A DNA stretch of 40,390 nucleotides from an uncultured Clostridia bacterium (GTDB lineage: Bacteria; Bacillota; Clostridia; CAKSNL01; HGM11501), in NCBI GenBank assembly GCA_934476235.1, contig CAKSNL010000011.1, positions 1 through 40,390 of the forward strand, in the 5' to 3' direction. The translations under genes and the position numbers were made by a program. The notes beneath the pieces are model-generated. The model was not told the origin of the DNA and searched no databases. It saw nothing but the letters and a program-made list of their open reading frames with translations. Below, one piece after another: positions 31,300 to 39,279 of the stretch. The number at the start of each line of letters is the position of its first letter. Within the stretch, counting starts at the first letter, position 1.

Positions 31300-31327
31300 C
31301 TATTGTATGCAAAAATATGCAAAAAAA

Positions 31328-31726
31328 TCACAAAAGATCGCTTAATGTAATGGAGTCAAAATACTCGTTCGTCATCTCGTTAAAGCGGCTCCACATGGTG
31401 TATATCCGGCACGACGCGGTGGCTTTGCACGGCTCGGAATTCGCCGAAACGCACTTGACCGGCGCAAGGTCGCCCTCGGTGAGCCTTAGTATCTCGCCGA
31501 TTTTGTACTCCGAGGGGAGCCTTGAGAGCCTGTAGCCCCCGCCCTTGCCGCGGATGCCCGATAAAAGCCCGTTCCTGGTTAAGACCGGCACGATCTGCTC
31601 GATGTATTTAAGAGAGAGGTTCTGGCGCTTTGCCACGTCCTTCATCGGGATATAGCCCTCGCCCGCGTGCTCCGCAAGGTCGATGAGCACATGGAGCGCG
31701 TACCGCCCTCTGGTCGATATCATCAT
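31328..31726 (-). CDS. Rrf2-family iron-sulfur regulator (IscR-like)
   Basis: A 132-residue protein. The N-terminal winged helix (MISTRGRYALHVLIDLAEHAG...LSLKYIEQIVPVLTRNGLLSGIRGKGGGYRLSR) is typical of Rrf2. Cys92, Cys100 and Cys106 (KCVSANSEPCKATASC) match the cluster-binding cysteines of IscR-type members. It is the last gene of the iscS-iscU-rrf2 operon, four bases after iscU, and probably controls that operon by sensing cluster status. Confidence 0.9.
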   Translation of the reverse strand: MMISTRGRYALHVLIDLAEHAGEGYIPMKDVAKRQNLSLKYIEQIVPVLTRNGLLSGIRGKGGGYRLSRLPSEYKIGEILRLTEGDLAPVKCVSANSEPCKATASCRIYTMWSRFNEMTNEYFDSITLSDLL

Positions 31727-31730
31727 GATT

Positions 31731-32162
31731 TTAAGCCTCGCAGCCGTGCGAACATTCGGACTTTTTAAATTCCGCCTCGTCGTAAGCGATGCCGTTCTTC
31801 TTGTAATAGTCCTCGACCGCCGATTTTATCGCCTCCTCGGCGAGCACGGAGCAGTGCATCTTGTGAGCCGGAAGCCCGTCAAGCGCCTCGGCAACCGCCT
31901 TGTTGGAAAGCTCCAGCGCCTCGGACACCTTCTTGCCCTTAATCATCTCCGTCGCCATGGAGCTGGACGCGATCGCGCTGCCGCAGCCGAAGGTCTCAAA
32001 CTTAACGTCCGTAATTATATCGTTATCAATTTTTAAGTATATCTTCATTATGTCGCCGCACTTCGCGTTGCCGACCTCGCCGACGCCGTCCGCATTCTCT
32101 ATAGTGCCGACATTTCTGGGATTTCTAAAGTGATCCATTACCTTTTCGCTGTATAAAGCCAT
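31731..32162 (-). CDS. iscU: Iron-sulfur cluster scaffold IscU/NifU
   Basis: A 143-residue protein. The start MALYSEKVMDHFRNPRNVG has AGGTG upstream. Scaffold ligands are Cys35 (NAKCGD), Cys60 (FGCGSAIASSS) and Cys104 with His103 (HKMHCSVLAEEA). The tail has an extra Cys pair (Cys137, Cys141 in SECSHGCEA). It assembles Fe-S clusters with sulfur from the cysteine desulfurase encoded immediately upstream. Confidence 0.94.
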   Translation of the reverse strand: MALYSEKVMDHFRNPRNVGTIENADGVGEVGNAKCGDIMKIYLKIDNDIITDVKFETFGCGSAIASSSMATEMIKGKKVSEALELSNKAVAEALDGLPAHKMHCSVLAEEAIKSAVEDYYKKNGIAYDEAEFKKSECSHGCEA

Positions 32163-32172
32163 TTTTAACACC

Positions 32173-33360
32173 TCATAAATAAAATTTCTTTTTTCCTTCG
32201 ACCTTGTCGTGCCACAGGGGCGACATGTTTCTTAAGTATTCAACGACCTCGGGCACCTTCTCCAGAATGTAGGTGATCTCCTCGTCCGTGTTCTCCTCAG
32301 AGAGCGAGAGCCTGAGCGAGCCGTGAGCGACCTCGTGCACTCTGCCGATGGCGAGGAGCACGTGGCTCGGGTCAAGACTGCCCGACGTGCAAGCCGAGCC
32401 GGACGACGCTTCGATTCCCGCCTCGTCCAAAAGGAGCAGAAGGCTCTCGCCCTCAATGCCCTCAAAGCAGAAGCTGACGTTGCCGGGAAGGCGGTTTACT
32501 CTGTCTCCGTTTACTGCCGAGTGCGGAATCTTTGAAAGCCCGCTGATGAGCCTGTCGCGAAGGCGGCTGACCTTTTCGGCGTTTTCGTCGATATGGTCTT
32601 GCGCGTACTTCGCAGCCGCAGCCATGCCCATGATAGCCGGCATGTTCTCCGTCCCGGCGCGCTTTCCGCGCTCCTGCGCGCCGCCCTCGATTAAGACGGT
32701 GAGCGGAATCCCGCTTCTTGCGTAGAGCACGCCCACGCCCTTGGGACCGTGGAACTTGTGCGACGAAACCGAAAGCATGTCGATATTTTCGTCCTTAACG
32801 TTTATCTTAACGTGACCGTACGCCTGAACCGCGTCGGTATGGAAAAGCACGCCCGCTTCGCGGCATACCTTGCCGATTTCCGCTATCGGAAGAACGGAGC
32901 CGATCTCGTTATTTGCGTACATCGTGGTAACCAAGCAGGTGTCCGGGCGGATTGCCGCCTTCACCTCGTCTGCGGTAATGTTGCCCGACTCATGCACGTC
33001 CAGAAGCTCGACATCAAACCCCTCTTTTTCAAGCTTTTTGAGCGTGTGGAGCACCGCGTGATGCTCAAACGCGGTCGAAATAATGTGCGTCTTGCCCTTT
33101 TTTCTGCCAATCATCGCGGCGGAAATAATCGCCTGATTGTCCGCCTCGCTCCCGCCGGAGGTGAAATATATTTCCCTGGGCGAGCAGCCGAGCGTTTCGG
33201 CAATTGTGCTGCGCGCCGAATAAAGCGCCTCCGCCGCCTTCTGACCCGCCGTGTGAAGGCTGGACGGGTTGCCGTAAATCTCATCAAAATAAGGCATCAT
33301 CGCCTCTATCGCTACGCGGCTTGTCTTTGTGGTCGCCGCGTTGTCAGCGTAAACTTTCAT
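32173..33360 (-). CDS. iscS: Cysteine desulfurase (NifS/IscS)
   Basis: A 395-residue PLP enzyme that delivers sulfur to IscU. Visible are YADNAATTKTS at the start, FTSGGSEADN, His100-His101 (AFEHHAV), Asp176 (HTDAVQAYGH), the PLP lysine Lys202 (SSHKFHGPKGVG), and the sulfur-accepting Cys324 (SSGSACTSGSLDPSH). GAAAGGAATG precedes the start. It is the first gene of the operon and divergent from hydG. Confidence 0.95.
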   Translation of the reverse strand: MKVYADNAATTKTSRVAIEAMMPYFDEIYGNPSSLHTAGQKAAEALYSARSTIAETLGCSPREIYFTSGGSEADNQAIISAAMIGRKKGKTHIISTAFEHHAVLHTLKKLEKEGFDVELLDVHESGNITADEVKAAIRPDTCLVTTMYANNEIGSVLPIAEIGKVCREAGVLFHTDAVQAYGHVKINVKDENIDMLSVSSHKFHGPKGVGVLYARSGIPLTVLIEGGAQERGKRAGTENMPAIMGMAAAAKYAQDHIDENAEKVSRLRDRLISGLSKIPHSAVNGDRVNRLPGNVSFCFEGIEGESLLLLLDEAGIEASSGSACTSGSLDPSHVLLAIGRVHEVAHGSLRLSLSEENTDEEITYILEKVPEVVEYLRNMSPLWHDKVEGKKKFYL

Positions 33361-33392
33361 TTAAGAGTCATTCCTTTCATCTTTATATGATA

Positions 33393-33421
33393 AGTATAAA
33401 CCTACTTACCTACTTTGTCAA
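33393..33421 (-). promoter_or_regulatory. Promoter of the isc operon with possible Rrf2 operator
   Basis: On the minus strand, TTGACA (33421-33416), a 17-base spacer and TATACT (33398-33393). The spacer is the direct repeat AAGTAGGTAAGTAGGTT, and CCTATTGAC also carries an AGG/CCT element. The repeat between -35 and -10 is where a repressor would act. Binding by the operon's Rrf2 protein is inferred. Confidence 0.75.
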
Positions 33422-33547
33422 TAGGTAATTAAAAAGTCAGAATCGACAAATTTTTTTCATAATTTTTTGAAAAATCTATGGAAATCCGCAAAAGAAAGTG
33501 CTATAATAACCTTATATGCATCCTACAAAGGAAAGGAAATGTTGAAA

Positions 33548-34996
33548 ATGGCAAAATACGACGCTGCCTCTTTGATTGCGGACGAGTTTATAAACGACTC
33601 CGAGATTTTGGAAACGCTCCGTTATGCGGACGAAAACAAGGACAATAAAAAGCTTATCGAAGAGATTATAGATAAGGCGCGCCCGGTGCGCGAGAACGGA
33701 AAGGTGCACTGCCGCGGGCTTAACCACCGCGAGGCGTCCGTCCTCTTAGCGTGCGAGGATGAGGAGCTTATAAAGAAGATGTACGCTCTGGCGGAGGAGA
33801 TAAAGCAGGCGTTTTACGGCAACAGAATCGTAATGTTCGCGCCGCTTTATCTTTCAAATTACTGCGTGAACGGGTGCGTTTACTGCCCGTACCACATGAA
33901 GAACAAGCACATTAAGCGAATTAAATTAAGTCAGGAGGACATTGCGCGCGAGGTTATCGCCCTTCAGGACATGGGGCATAAGCGCCTTGCGATCGAGGCG
34001 GGCGAGGACCCCGTCAACAACCCCATAGAGTATATACTTGACTCAATTAAGACAATTTATTCAATCCACCACAAAAACGGCGACATAAGGCGCGTCAACG
34101 TCAACATCGCGGCGACGACGGTGGAAAATTACAGAAAGCTCAAGGAAGCCGGAATCGGCACGTACATCCTTTTCCAGGAGACCTATAACAAAAAGAGCTA
34201 CGAGCTTTTGCACCCGACCGGTCCCAAGCACGACTATAACTACCACACCGAGGCGATGGACCGCGCCATGGAGGGCGGAATCGACGATGTCGGTCTCGGC
34301 GTTCTCTTCGGGCTGGAGGGTTACCGCTACGAGTTCGCGGGGCTTTTGATGCACGCGGAGCACTTAGAGGCGGTTCACGGCGTCGGTCCGCACACCATCA
34401 GCGTTCCGCGCGTCAAGCCGGCGGACGATATAGACCCCGACGAGTTTGACAACGGCATTTCGGATGAGATTTTCGAAAAGATTGCGGCGCTCATAAGGAT
34501 AGCGGTTCCGTACACGGGCATGATAATTTCCACGCGCGAGAACCAGAAGGTCCGGGGCGAGATGTTAAGGCTCGGCGTGTCGCAGATAAGCGGAGCGTCG
34601 CGCACCAGCGTCGGCGGCTATGCCGAAGAGGAGCGCCCGCACGATTCGGAGCAGTTTGACGTGTCGGATCAGCGCAGCTTGGACGAGGTCGTGTCCTGGC
34701 TGATTGACGGGGGGTATATCCCTTCTTTTTGCACCGCGTGCTACCGCGAGGGGCGCACGGGCGACAGGTTCATGAGCCTTTGCAAGACCGGGCAGATCGC
34801 AAACTGCTGCCACCCCAACGCGCTGATGACGCTGGCGGAATACCTCACGGACTACGCGTCCGAAAAAACGCGCGAAAAGGGCTTTGCCCTGATAGAATCG
34901 GAGCTATCTAAAATTCCGAACGAAAAGGTCCGCACGATCGCAAAGGAGCATATCGACTCCATCCGCACGTCAAATTCCCGCGATTTCAGGTTTTAA
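33548..34996 (+). CDS. hydG: [FeFe]-hydrogenase maturase HydG (radical-SAM tyrosine lyase)
   Basis: A 483-residue protein counted from ATG 33548; ATG 33539 is an alternative, with the AAAGGAAAGG site between ideal positions for the two. The radical-SAM cluster motif is Cys106-x3-Cys110-x2-Cys113 (NYCVNGCVYCPYH). The C-terminal second-cluster motif reads FCTACYREGRTGDRF then LCKTGQIANCCHPNA. HydG splits tyrosine to make CO and cyanide ligands of the H-cluster. HydE, HydF and the hydrogenase are not in the window. Placement opposite the Fe-S assembly operon fits its need for two clusters. Confidence 0.93.
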   Translation: MAKYDAASLIADEFINDSEILETLRYADENKDNKKLIEEIIDKARPVRENGKVHCRGLNHREASVLLACEDEELIKKMYALAEEIKQAFYGNRIVMFAPLYLSNYCVNGCVYCPYHMKNKHIKRIKLSQEDIAREVIALQDMGHKRLAIEAGEDPVNNPIEYILDSIKTIYSIHHKNGDIRRVNVNIAATTVENYRKLKEAGIGTYILFQETYNKKSYELLHPTGPKHDYNYHTEAMDRAMEGGIDDVGLGVLFGLEGYRYEFAGLLMHAEHLEAVHGVGPHTISVPRVKPADDIDPDEFDNGISDEIFEKIAALIRIAVPYTGMIISTRENQKVRGEMLRLGVSQISGASRTSVGGYAEEERPHDSEQFDVSDQRSLDEVVSWLIDGGYIPSFCTACYREGRTGDRFMSLCKTGQIANCCHPNALMTLAEYLTDYASEKTREKGFALIESELSKIPNEKVRTIAKEHIDSIRTSNSRDFRF

Positions 34997-35003
34997 AAAA
35001 GGT

Positions 35004-35042
35004 CCCCGCAGGGCACTTCACAACCCTGCGGGGTGTTTTTTT
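35004..35042 (+). terminator. Terminator of hydG
   Basis: CCCCGCAGGG, 10-base loop, CCCTGCGGGG, then TGTTTTTTT. Confidence 0.88.
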
Positions 35043-35082
35043 GCACCCGCTTTCGCCAATGCATCCGCATAAAATGCGCGCG

Positions 35083-35835
35083 TCACAAAATGAAGTGCCG
35101 GTTTTTCAGCATATACTCCGTGGGCGTCATGCCGACGCGCTCCTTAAAAAGCCGGCAGAAATGGTACTGATTCGAAAACCCGCATTCGGACGCGACCGCC
35201 CCGATTTTAAGCGCGCCCTCGGACAGAAGCTGCTTTGCCTTGTTAAGCCGCATTTCGATGAGAAACTGCTTCGGCGTTACGTGCATATGCTCGGCAAAGA
35301 GCTTTCTGAAATATACCTCGCTGACGGAGCACTCGGCGGCGCACATTGCCGCGGTAAGAGCGGGGTCGCGGTAGTTTTTCTCAATAAATTTTACGCCGGG
35401 CTCAATCGTTTTGCATACCGTGTTCTGCTCGGTGAGCCGGTGAATCATATGGTAAAAAACGCTCATCATCTCGGCGCGGCTGCCCTTTATCAGCGACAGG
35501 AGCTTGAGCCGCTCAAAATCCCTGATATAGGACTCCGGGTTTCTTATCGGCACGGAGACAATCCTGTCGCACACCGGGGCAAGGCTTAAAAAATTGATGA
35601 CCGGGAACCGCCCCGCCTCGTCGCCCGATATCTCATAGCTTCCGCCCATCGGCAAAATGACGGCGTGACCGGAGTCCGAAACGGTGCTTAAGCCGCCCTG
35701 CGTGTACGTGATTTTGCCCTCTATGCAAAATGAGAGCGCGGAGCACTTTCTTTTTTTAATCTCCTCACGCCTTCCGGCGGGCGAAAAAACCGTGAATATT
35801 TCGCGTATCGCGGTAACGGTAATGTTTTGAAGCAT
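35083..35835 (-). CDS. AraC-family transcriptional regulator
   Basis: A 250-residue protein. The N-terminal part (1-130) is a cupin-like sensor (FCIEGKITYTQGG, HAVILPMGGSYEIS). The C-terminal double helix-turn-helix covers about 150-248 (AAECSVSEVYFRKLFAEHMHVTPKQFLIEMRL, then IGAVASECGFSNQYHFCRLFKERVGMTPTEY). It is divergent from the SDR/dehydroquinase operon, with back-to-back promoters, and is its likely activator. Confidence 0.9.
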   Translation of the reverse strand: MLQNITVTAIREIFTVFSPAGRREEIKKRKCSALSFCIEGKITYTQGGLSTVSDSGHAVILPMGGSYEISGDEAGRFPVINFLSLAPVCDRIVSVPIRNPESYIRDFERLKLLSLIKGSRAEMMSVFYHMIHRLTEQNTVCKTIEPGVKFIEKNYRDPALTAAMCAAECSVSEVYFRKLFAEHMHVTPKQFLIEMRLNKAKQLLSEGALKIGAVASECGFSNQYHFCRLFKERVGMTPTEYMLKNRHFIL

Positions 35836-35853
35836 AAAACCACCTCGCTTACG

Positions 35854-35882
35854 AGTATATCGGTTTTGTTTAATAAAGTCAA
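35854..35882 (-). promoter_or_regulatory. Promoter of the AraC-family gene
   Basis: On the minus strand, TTGACT (35882-35877), 17-base spacer, TATACT (35859-35854). Confidence 0.8.
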
Positions 35883-35933
35883 GAAAAACGGCAAAAAAGT
35901 ATCGGAAAAGTCAAAACATGATTGCTTTTTTCA

Positions 35934-35962
35934 TTGAAATTTTTATAAAAGTAAACTATACT
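35934..35962 (+). promoter_or_regulatory. Promoter of the SDR/dehydroquinase operon
   Basis: TTGAAA (35934-35939), 17-base spacer, TATACT (35957-35962), then AAAAGGAG before the first gene. About 50 bases separate its -35 from that of the divergent AraC gene, room for an activator site. Confidence 0.8.
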
Positions 35963-35984
35963 CTCTTTAAAAGGAGTGATTTTT

Positions 35985-36740
35985 ATGTTTAACGGCAAAA
36001 GTGCGGTTGTAACGGGCGCGGCGTCCGGCATGGGGCTTTTGTTTTCCGAAAAATTCACCTCGCAGGGCGGCAGTGTTTTGATGTGCGACGTGAACGAAAA
36101 GGCGCTCGGCGAAAAGGTTGACCTTATCAATTCAAGAGGGCAGGGCAGAGCCGCCGGCATACTTTGCGACGTACGGGACTATAAAGCTGTCTGCTCCGCG
36201 CGCGATAGGGCGGTTTCCGAGTTCGGGAAAATCGACATTTTGGTGAATTTTGCAGGCGGAACGGCGCGGCGCATGTTAAACGTCGGCTGGGAGGCGGACT
36301 TTCCCGACGTCCCGATTGACGTTTTCGACTGGGGGCTGGACGTTAACTTAAAGGGTCCCTTCTACTTCGCGCACGCGGTTTTAAAGCAGATGCGTGAGCA
36401 AAATAGCGGGCTTATCGTGAACATCGGCTCGATAACCGGCGCCGAGGGCTCGGGTCAGGGCATGGACTACTCCACCGCGAAGGCGGGGCTTATGTACGGG
36501 CTCACAAAGTCGGTCGCGCAGTACGGCGCGGGGAAGGGTATCCGCTGCGTCTGCGTTTCGCCGGGTCCTGTTTTAACCAGAGCCGCGATGGCGGATATGG
36601 GCACGCTTCTGGGACGGGCGGCGGACCCTTGCGAGATAGTCGACCTCATTTTATTCATCGCCTCGGACAAGGGACAGTTCATCAACGGCGAAAACATCAT
36701 GATTGACGGCGGACGGAACGCCGCCGAGAGGAGATGCTAA
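35985..36740 (+). CDS. Short-chain dehydrogenase/reductase, first gene of catabolic operon
   Basis: A 251-residue protein starting at MFNGKSAVVTG after AAAAGGAGTG. SDR motifs are TGAASGMG (9-16) for NAD(P) binding, NFAGG in place of the usual NNAG, the catalytic Ser region NIGSITGAEGSG, and DYSTAKAG with the Tyr-Lys pair; the tail ends in NGENIMIDGGR. It oxidises or reduces a hydroxyl/ketone on an unknown substrate. One base separates it from the next gene, a dehydroquinase homolog, suggesting a ring polyol. Confidence 0.88.
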   Translation: MFNGKSAVVTGAASGMGLLFSEKFTSQGGSVLMCDVNEKALGEKVDLINSRGQGRAAGILCDVRDYKAVCSARDRAVSEFGKIDILVNFAGGTARRMLNVGWEADFPDVPIDVFDWGLDVNLKGPFYFAHAVLKQMREQNSGLIVNIGSITGAEGSGQGMDYSTAKAGLMYGLTKSVAQYGAGKGIRCVCVSPGPVLTRAAMADMGTLLGRAADPCEIVDLILFIASDKGQFINGENIMIDGGRNAAERRC

Positions 36741-36741
36741 A

Positions 36742-37500
36742 ATGGGCAGATTTTTATACTCCGATTCCGCGCTCGTCACCGTGATGGTGCAGGCAAAGGA
36801 GCCGGACAGGATAAAAAAACTCATGGACTCCTCGGCGGGGGCGGAGGCCTTCGGCATGCAGTTTGAAACGCTCCTCCCCGAGTTTAAGACGGAAAAGGTC
36901 TTGCGCGAACTTTTCTCCTACAAGGACGTTCCGACCTACGTCACGAATTACCGATACGGGACGAACGCGGGCAAGAGCGACGAGGTTATTGCGGACGAGC
37001 TTTTGTCTTTAGCCGGATACGGCGCGGAGCTTATCGACGTTCCGGGCGATTTGTTCGAGCCGACGAAGGGCGAGCTTTCCGCGGGCAAGGAGTCCGTTTT
37101 GCGGCAAAAAGAGCTCATCGGAAAGCTTCACCAAAAGGGAGCGGAGGTCTTAATGTCCTCCCACGTGATGAAGTTCACGCCCGCCGAAAGGGTTTTGGAG
37201 ATTGCGCGCGAGCACAAAAAGCGCGGGGCGGACATTTCAAAAATCGTCACCTTCGCGAACAGCATGGCGGAGCAGATTGAGAACCTTCGCATAGCGAACC
37301 TATTAAAAGAGGAGCTCGGGCTCCCGTTTCTCTTTCTCTCTGGCGGCGAGTGCTCTGTTTTAAGGCGCGTCGGCGGCGAGGTCGGGTGCTCAATGTACCT
37401 CTGCGTGGCGGAGCATGACAGTCTCGCAACTCCGGTGCAGCCGTTATTATCCGATATTCTGGCGGTAAGGCACGCCATGAAAGGAAGCGATGTGAAATGA
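36742..37500 (+). CDS. Type I 3-dehydroquinate dehydratase-like enzyme
   Basis: A 252-residue TIM-barrel protein. The match to type I dehydroquinases rests on SSHVMKFTPAERVLE with the general base His141, ADISKIVTFANSM with the Schiff-base Lys167 (26 residues apart, close to the His143-Lys170 spacing of the Salmonella enzyme), VPTYVTNYRYGTNAG for the substrate-binding strand, AELIDVPGDLF, and VLRRVGGEVGCSMYL near the C-terminus. The overall sequence is divergent. It could dehydrate dehydroquinate or a related beta-hydroxy ketone. Its position between two SDR genes points to catabolism rather than aromatic amino acid synthesis. It overlaps the next start (ATGA). Confidence 0.78.
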   Translation: MGRFLYSDSALVTVMVQAKEPDRIKKLMDSSAGAEAFGMQFETLLPEFKTEKVLRELFSYKDVPTYVTNYRYGTNAGKSDEVIADELLSLAGYGAELIDVPGDLFEPTKGELSAGKESVLRQKELIGKLHQKGAEVLMSSHVMKFTPAERVLEIAREHKKRGADISKIVTFANSMAEQIENLRIANLLKEELGLPFLFLSGGECSVLRRVGGEVGCSMYLCVAEHDSLATPVQPLLSDILAVRHAMKGSDVK

Positions 37501-38225
37501 ACAAGACGGCGGTAATCACCGGTGCGGCGGTCGGCATCGGCAGGGCGGCGGCAATAAAATTTGCCCAAAACGGCATAAACCTGTCGCTATTTGACTTAGA
37601 CGCTGCCGCGCTCGGGAAATTAAAGGACGAATTAAAAGAGTACGGCGTTGAGGTTTTGACGTTCGGGTGCGACGTCAGCAGCGAAAAAGAGGTCGCGTCA
37701 TGCATGGCAAAGACCATGGAAAAGTTCGGGCGGGTCGATATTTTGGTAAATAACGCGGCGCTCTGGCGAAGCTCCAAACCGTTTTCAAAGATAACGGCGG
37801 AGGAGTGGAAAAAATACCTCGACGTAAACATCATGGGCGCTGTATACTGCACGCGCGCGGTGATAGACAAAATGCTTGAAAACGGCTGGGGGCGCGTCAT
37901 CAACGTGTCCTCCGTCGCCGGGGTGTACGGCAATGCATATATGACCCACTATTCCGCGACGAAGGGCGCGCTCATCGCCTTCACCAAGGCGCTGGCGAAG
38001 GAGGTCACGCCCCGCGGCGTTTTGGTAAACTCGGTTTCGCCGGGGAGCGTGAGCCCGTCGGAAAATCCCGACCCGGATTCGTACATCGAAAGCGAGCTCT
38101 CGTTTATGGGGCGAACGGGCACGGACATGGAGAACGCCGAGCTGATATATTTCCTCGCGGGCGACGGTTCGGGCTACATATCGGGGCAGAACATACAGAT
38201 TGACGGATGCAGAAAGAAAATGTGA
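37497..38225 (+). CDS. Short-chain dehydrogenase/reductase, FabG-like, second SDR of operon
   Basis: A 242-residue protein. TGAAVGIG (8-15), NNAA, the Ser of NVSSVAGVYG, YSATKGALIAF with catalytic Tyr and Lys, and PGSVSPSENPD after the substrate loop. The end SGQNIQIDGCRKKM is standard. It overlaps the dehydroquinase-like gene by four bases and lies nine bases before the reductase gene. Confidence 0.9.
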   Translation: MNKTAVITGAAVGIGRAAAIKFAQNGINLSLFDLDAAALGKLKDELKEYGVEVLTFGCDVSSEKEVASCMAKTMEKFGRVDILVNNAALWRSSKPFSKITAEEWKKYLDVNIMGAVYCTRAVIDKMLENGWGRVINVSSVAGVYGNAYMTHYSATKGALIAFTKALAKEVTPRGVLVNSVSPGSVSPSENPDPDSYIESELSFMGRTGTDMENAELIYFLAGDGSGYISGQNIQIDGCRKKM

Positions 38226-38234
38226 GGGTGTTTT

Positions 38235-39218
38235 ATGAAAGCGATACTTGTTAACGGCGATAAAAGCTTAAGGTGGGACAGTGTGCCCGACCCCGTCATA
38301 TCAGATGACGAGGTTTTGGTCAAGGTTCATGCCGCGGCGGTCAACCGCGCCGATTTAATGCAGAGAGCGGGGGACTATCCGCCCCCTCCGGGCGCTCCGG
38401 AGTGGATGGGGCTTGAGATTGCGGGCGAAATCGTCCGCCTCGGCGCCGAGGCGGAAAAAAATTCTGACTGGAAAGCGGGCGACATGGTGTGCGCACTCCT
38501 CGGCGGGGGCGGATACGCCGAGTATGCCGCCGTCCGCTATGATATGCTCATGCCGGTTCCCAAGGGGTGCACCGTGGAGGAAGCGGCGGCGATTCCGGAG
38601 GCTGCGGCAACGGCGTATCTTAATCTCTTCATCGAGGGCGGCATAAGATCGGGCGACACGCTCTTGATGCTCGCCGGGACGAGCGGGCTTTCCAGCGTGG
38701 CGATTCCGATGGCGAAGGCGTTCGGCATACGGGTCATAACCACGGTGCGGTCGGACAAAAAGGCGGAGGCAATAGCGCATCTTTGTGCGGACAGGGTCGT
38801 CGTCACGTCCCGGGAGGACATTAAAAAGGTGCTCGCAGAGGAGCTTGACTCGGGGCACGGGGTGGACGTTGCGATTGACTGTCTCGGCGGGGAGGAAATG
38901 GGAAGCTGCCTTCCCTATCTTAACCGCGGGGCAAGGTGGATTATGATCGCGGCTCTCGCCGGGCAGAAAACCGAGATAGACCTTAAAAATATCTACGTGA
39001 GAAACGTCAGGATAATCGGCTCGACTCTGCGCTCCAGAGCGCCGGAGGTCAAGGCGCGGATACTTTCGGAGCTTGTCAAAAACGTGTTCCCGAAGATTGA
39101 GGCGGGGCTTATAAAGCCCACGGTTTATAAGGTTCTGCCCATCGGGCGGGCGGAGGAGGCGCATGCGCTTTTGCAAAACGGCGAAAGCGCCGGCAAGGTT
39201 GTCCTTAAGGTGCGCTGA
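38235..39218 (+). CDS. Zinc-independent MDR oxidoreductase, quinone-reductase/PIG3-like
   Basis: A 327-residue medium-chain reductase. The N-terminal catalytic domain has AAAVNRADLMQRAGDYPPPP and GLEIAGEIVRLG, the PIG3/quinone oxidoreductase signature. No zinc-ligand pattern is seen. The nucleotide domain carries AGTSGLSSVAIPMAKAFG. Such enzymes reduce enones and quinones with NADPH. As last gene of the operon it could reduce the double bond made by the dehydratase. A terminator follows 26 bases later. Confidence 0.9.
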   Translation: MKAILVNGDKSLRWDSVPDPVISDDEVLVKVHAAAVNRADLMQRAGDYPPPPGAPEWMGLEIAGEIVRLGAEAEKNSDWKAGDMVCALLGGGGYAEYAAVRYDMLMPVPKGCTVEEAAAIPEAAATAYLNLFIEGGIRSGDTLLMLAGTSGLSSVAIPMAKAFGIRVITTVRSDKKAEAIAHLCADRVVVTSREDIKKVLAEELDSGHGVDVAIDCLGGEEMGSCLPYLNRGARWIMIAALAGQKTEIDLKNIYVRNVRIIGSTLRSRAPEVKARILSELVKNVFPKIEAGLIKPTVYKVLPIGRAEEAHALLQNGESAGKVVLKVR

Positions 39219-39243
39219 AAAAGCAGCGTACGGACAGAGAGTG

Positions 39244-39277
39244 AAAAAAGAGCATTGCTTTTGCAATGCTCTTTTTT
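39244..39277 (+). terminator. Terminator of the SDR/dehydroquinase operon
   Basis: AAAAAAGAGCATTGC TTTT GCAATGCTCTTTTTT, a perfect 15-bp stem. Confidence 0.9.
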
Positions 39278-39279
39278 GG

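Noticed and set aside
38355..39266. A 303-codon open frame on the minus strand opposite the MDR oxidoreductase gene
   Set aside because: It is fully antisense to a well-supported gene, has no ribosome binding site, and its residue pattern (Arg/His/Pro-rich) is typical of antisense frames in GC-rich DNA.
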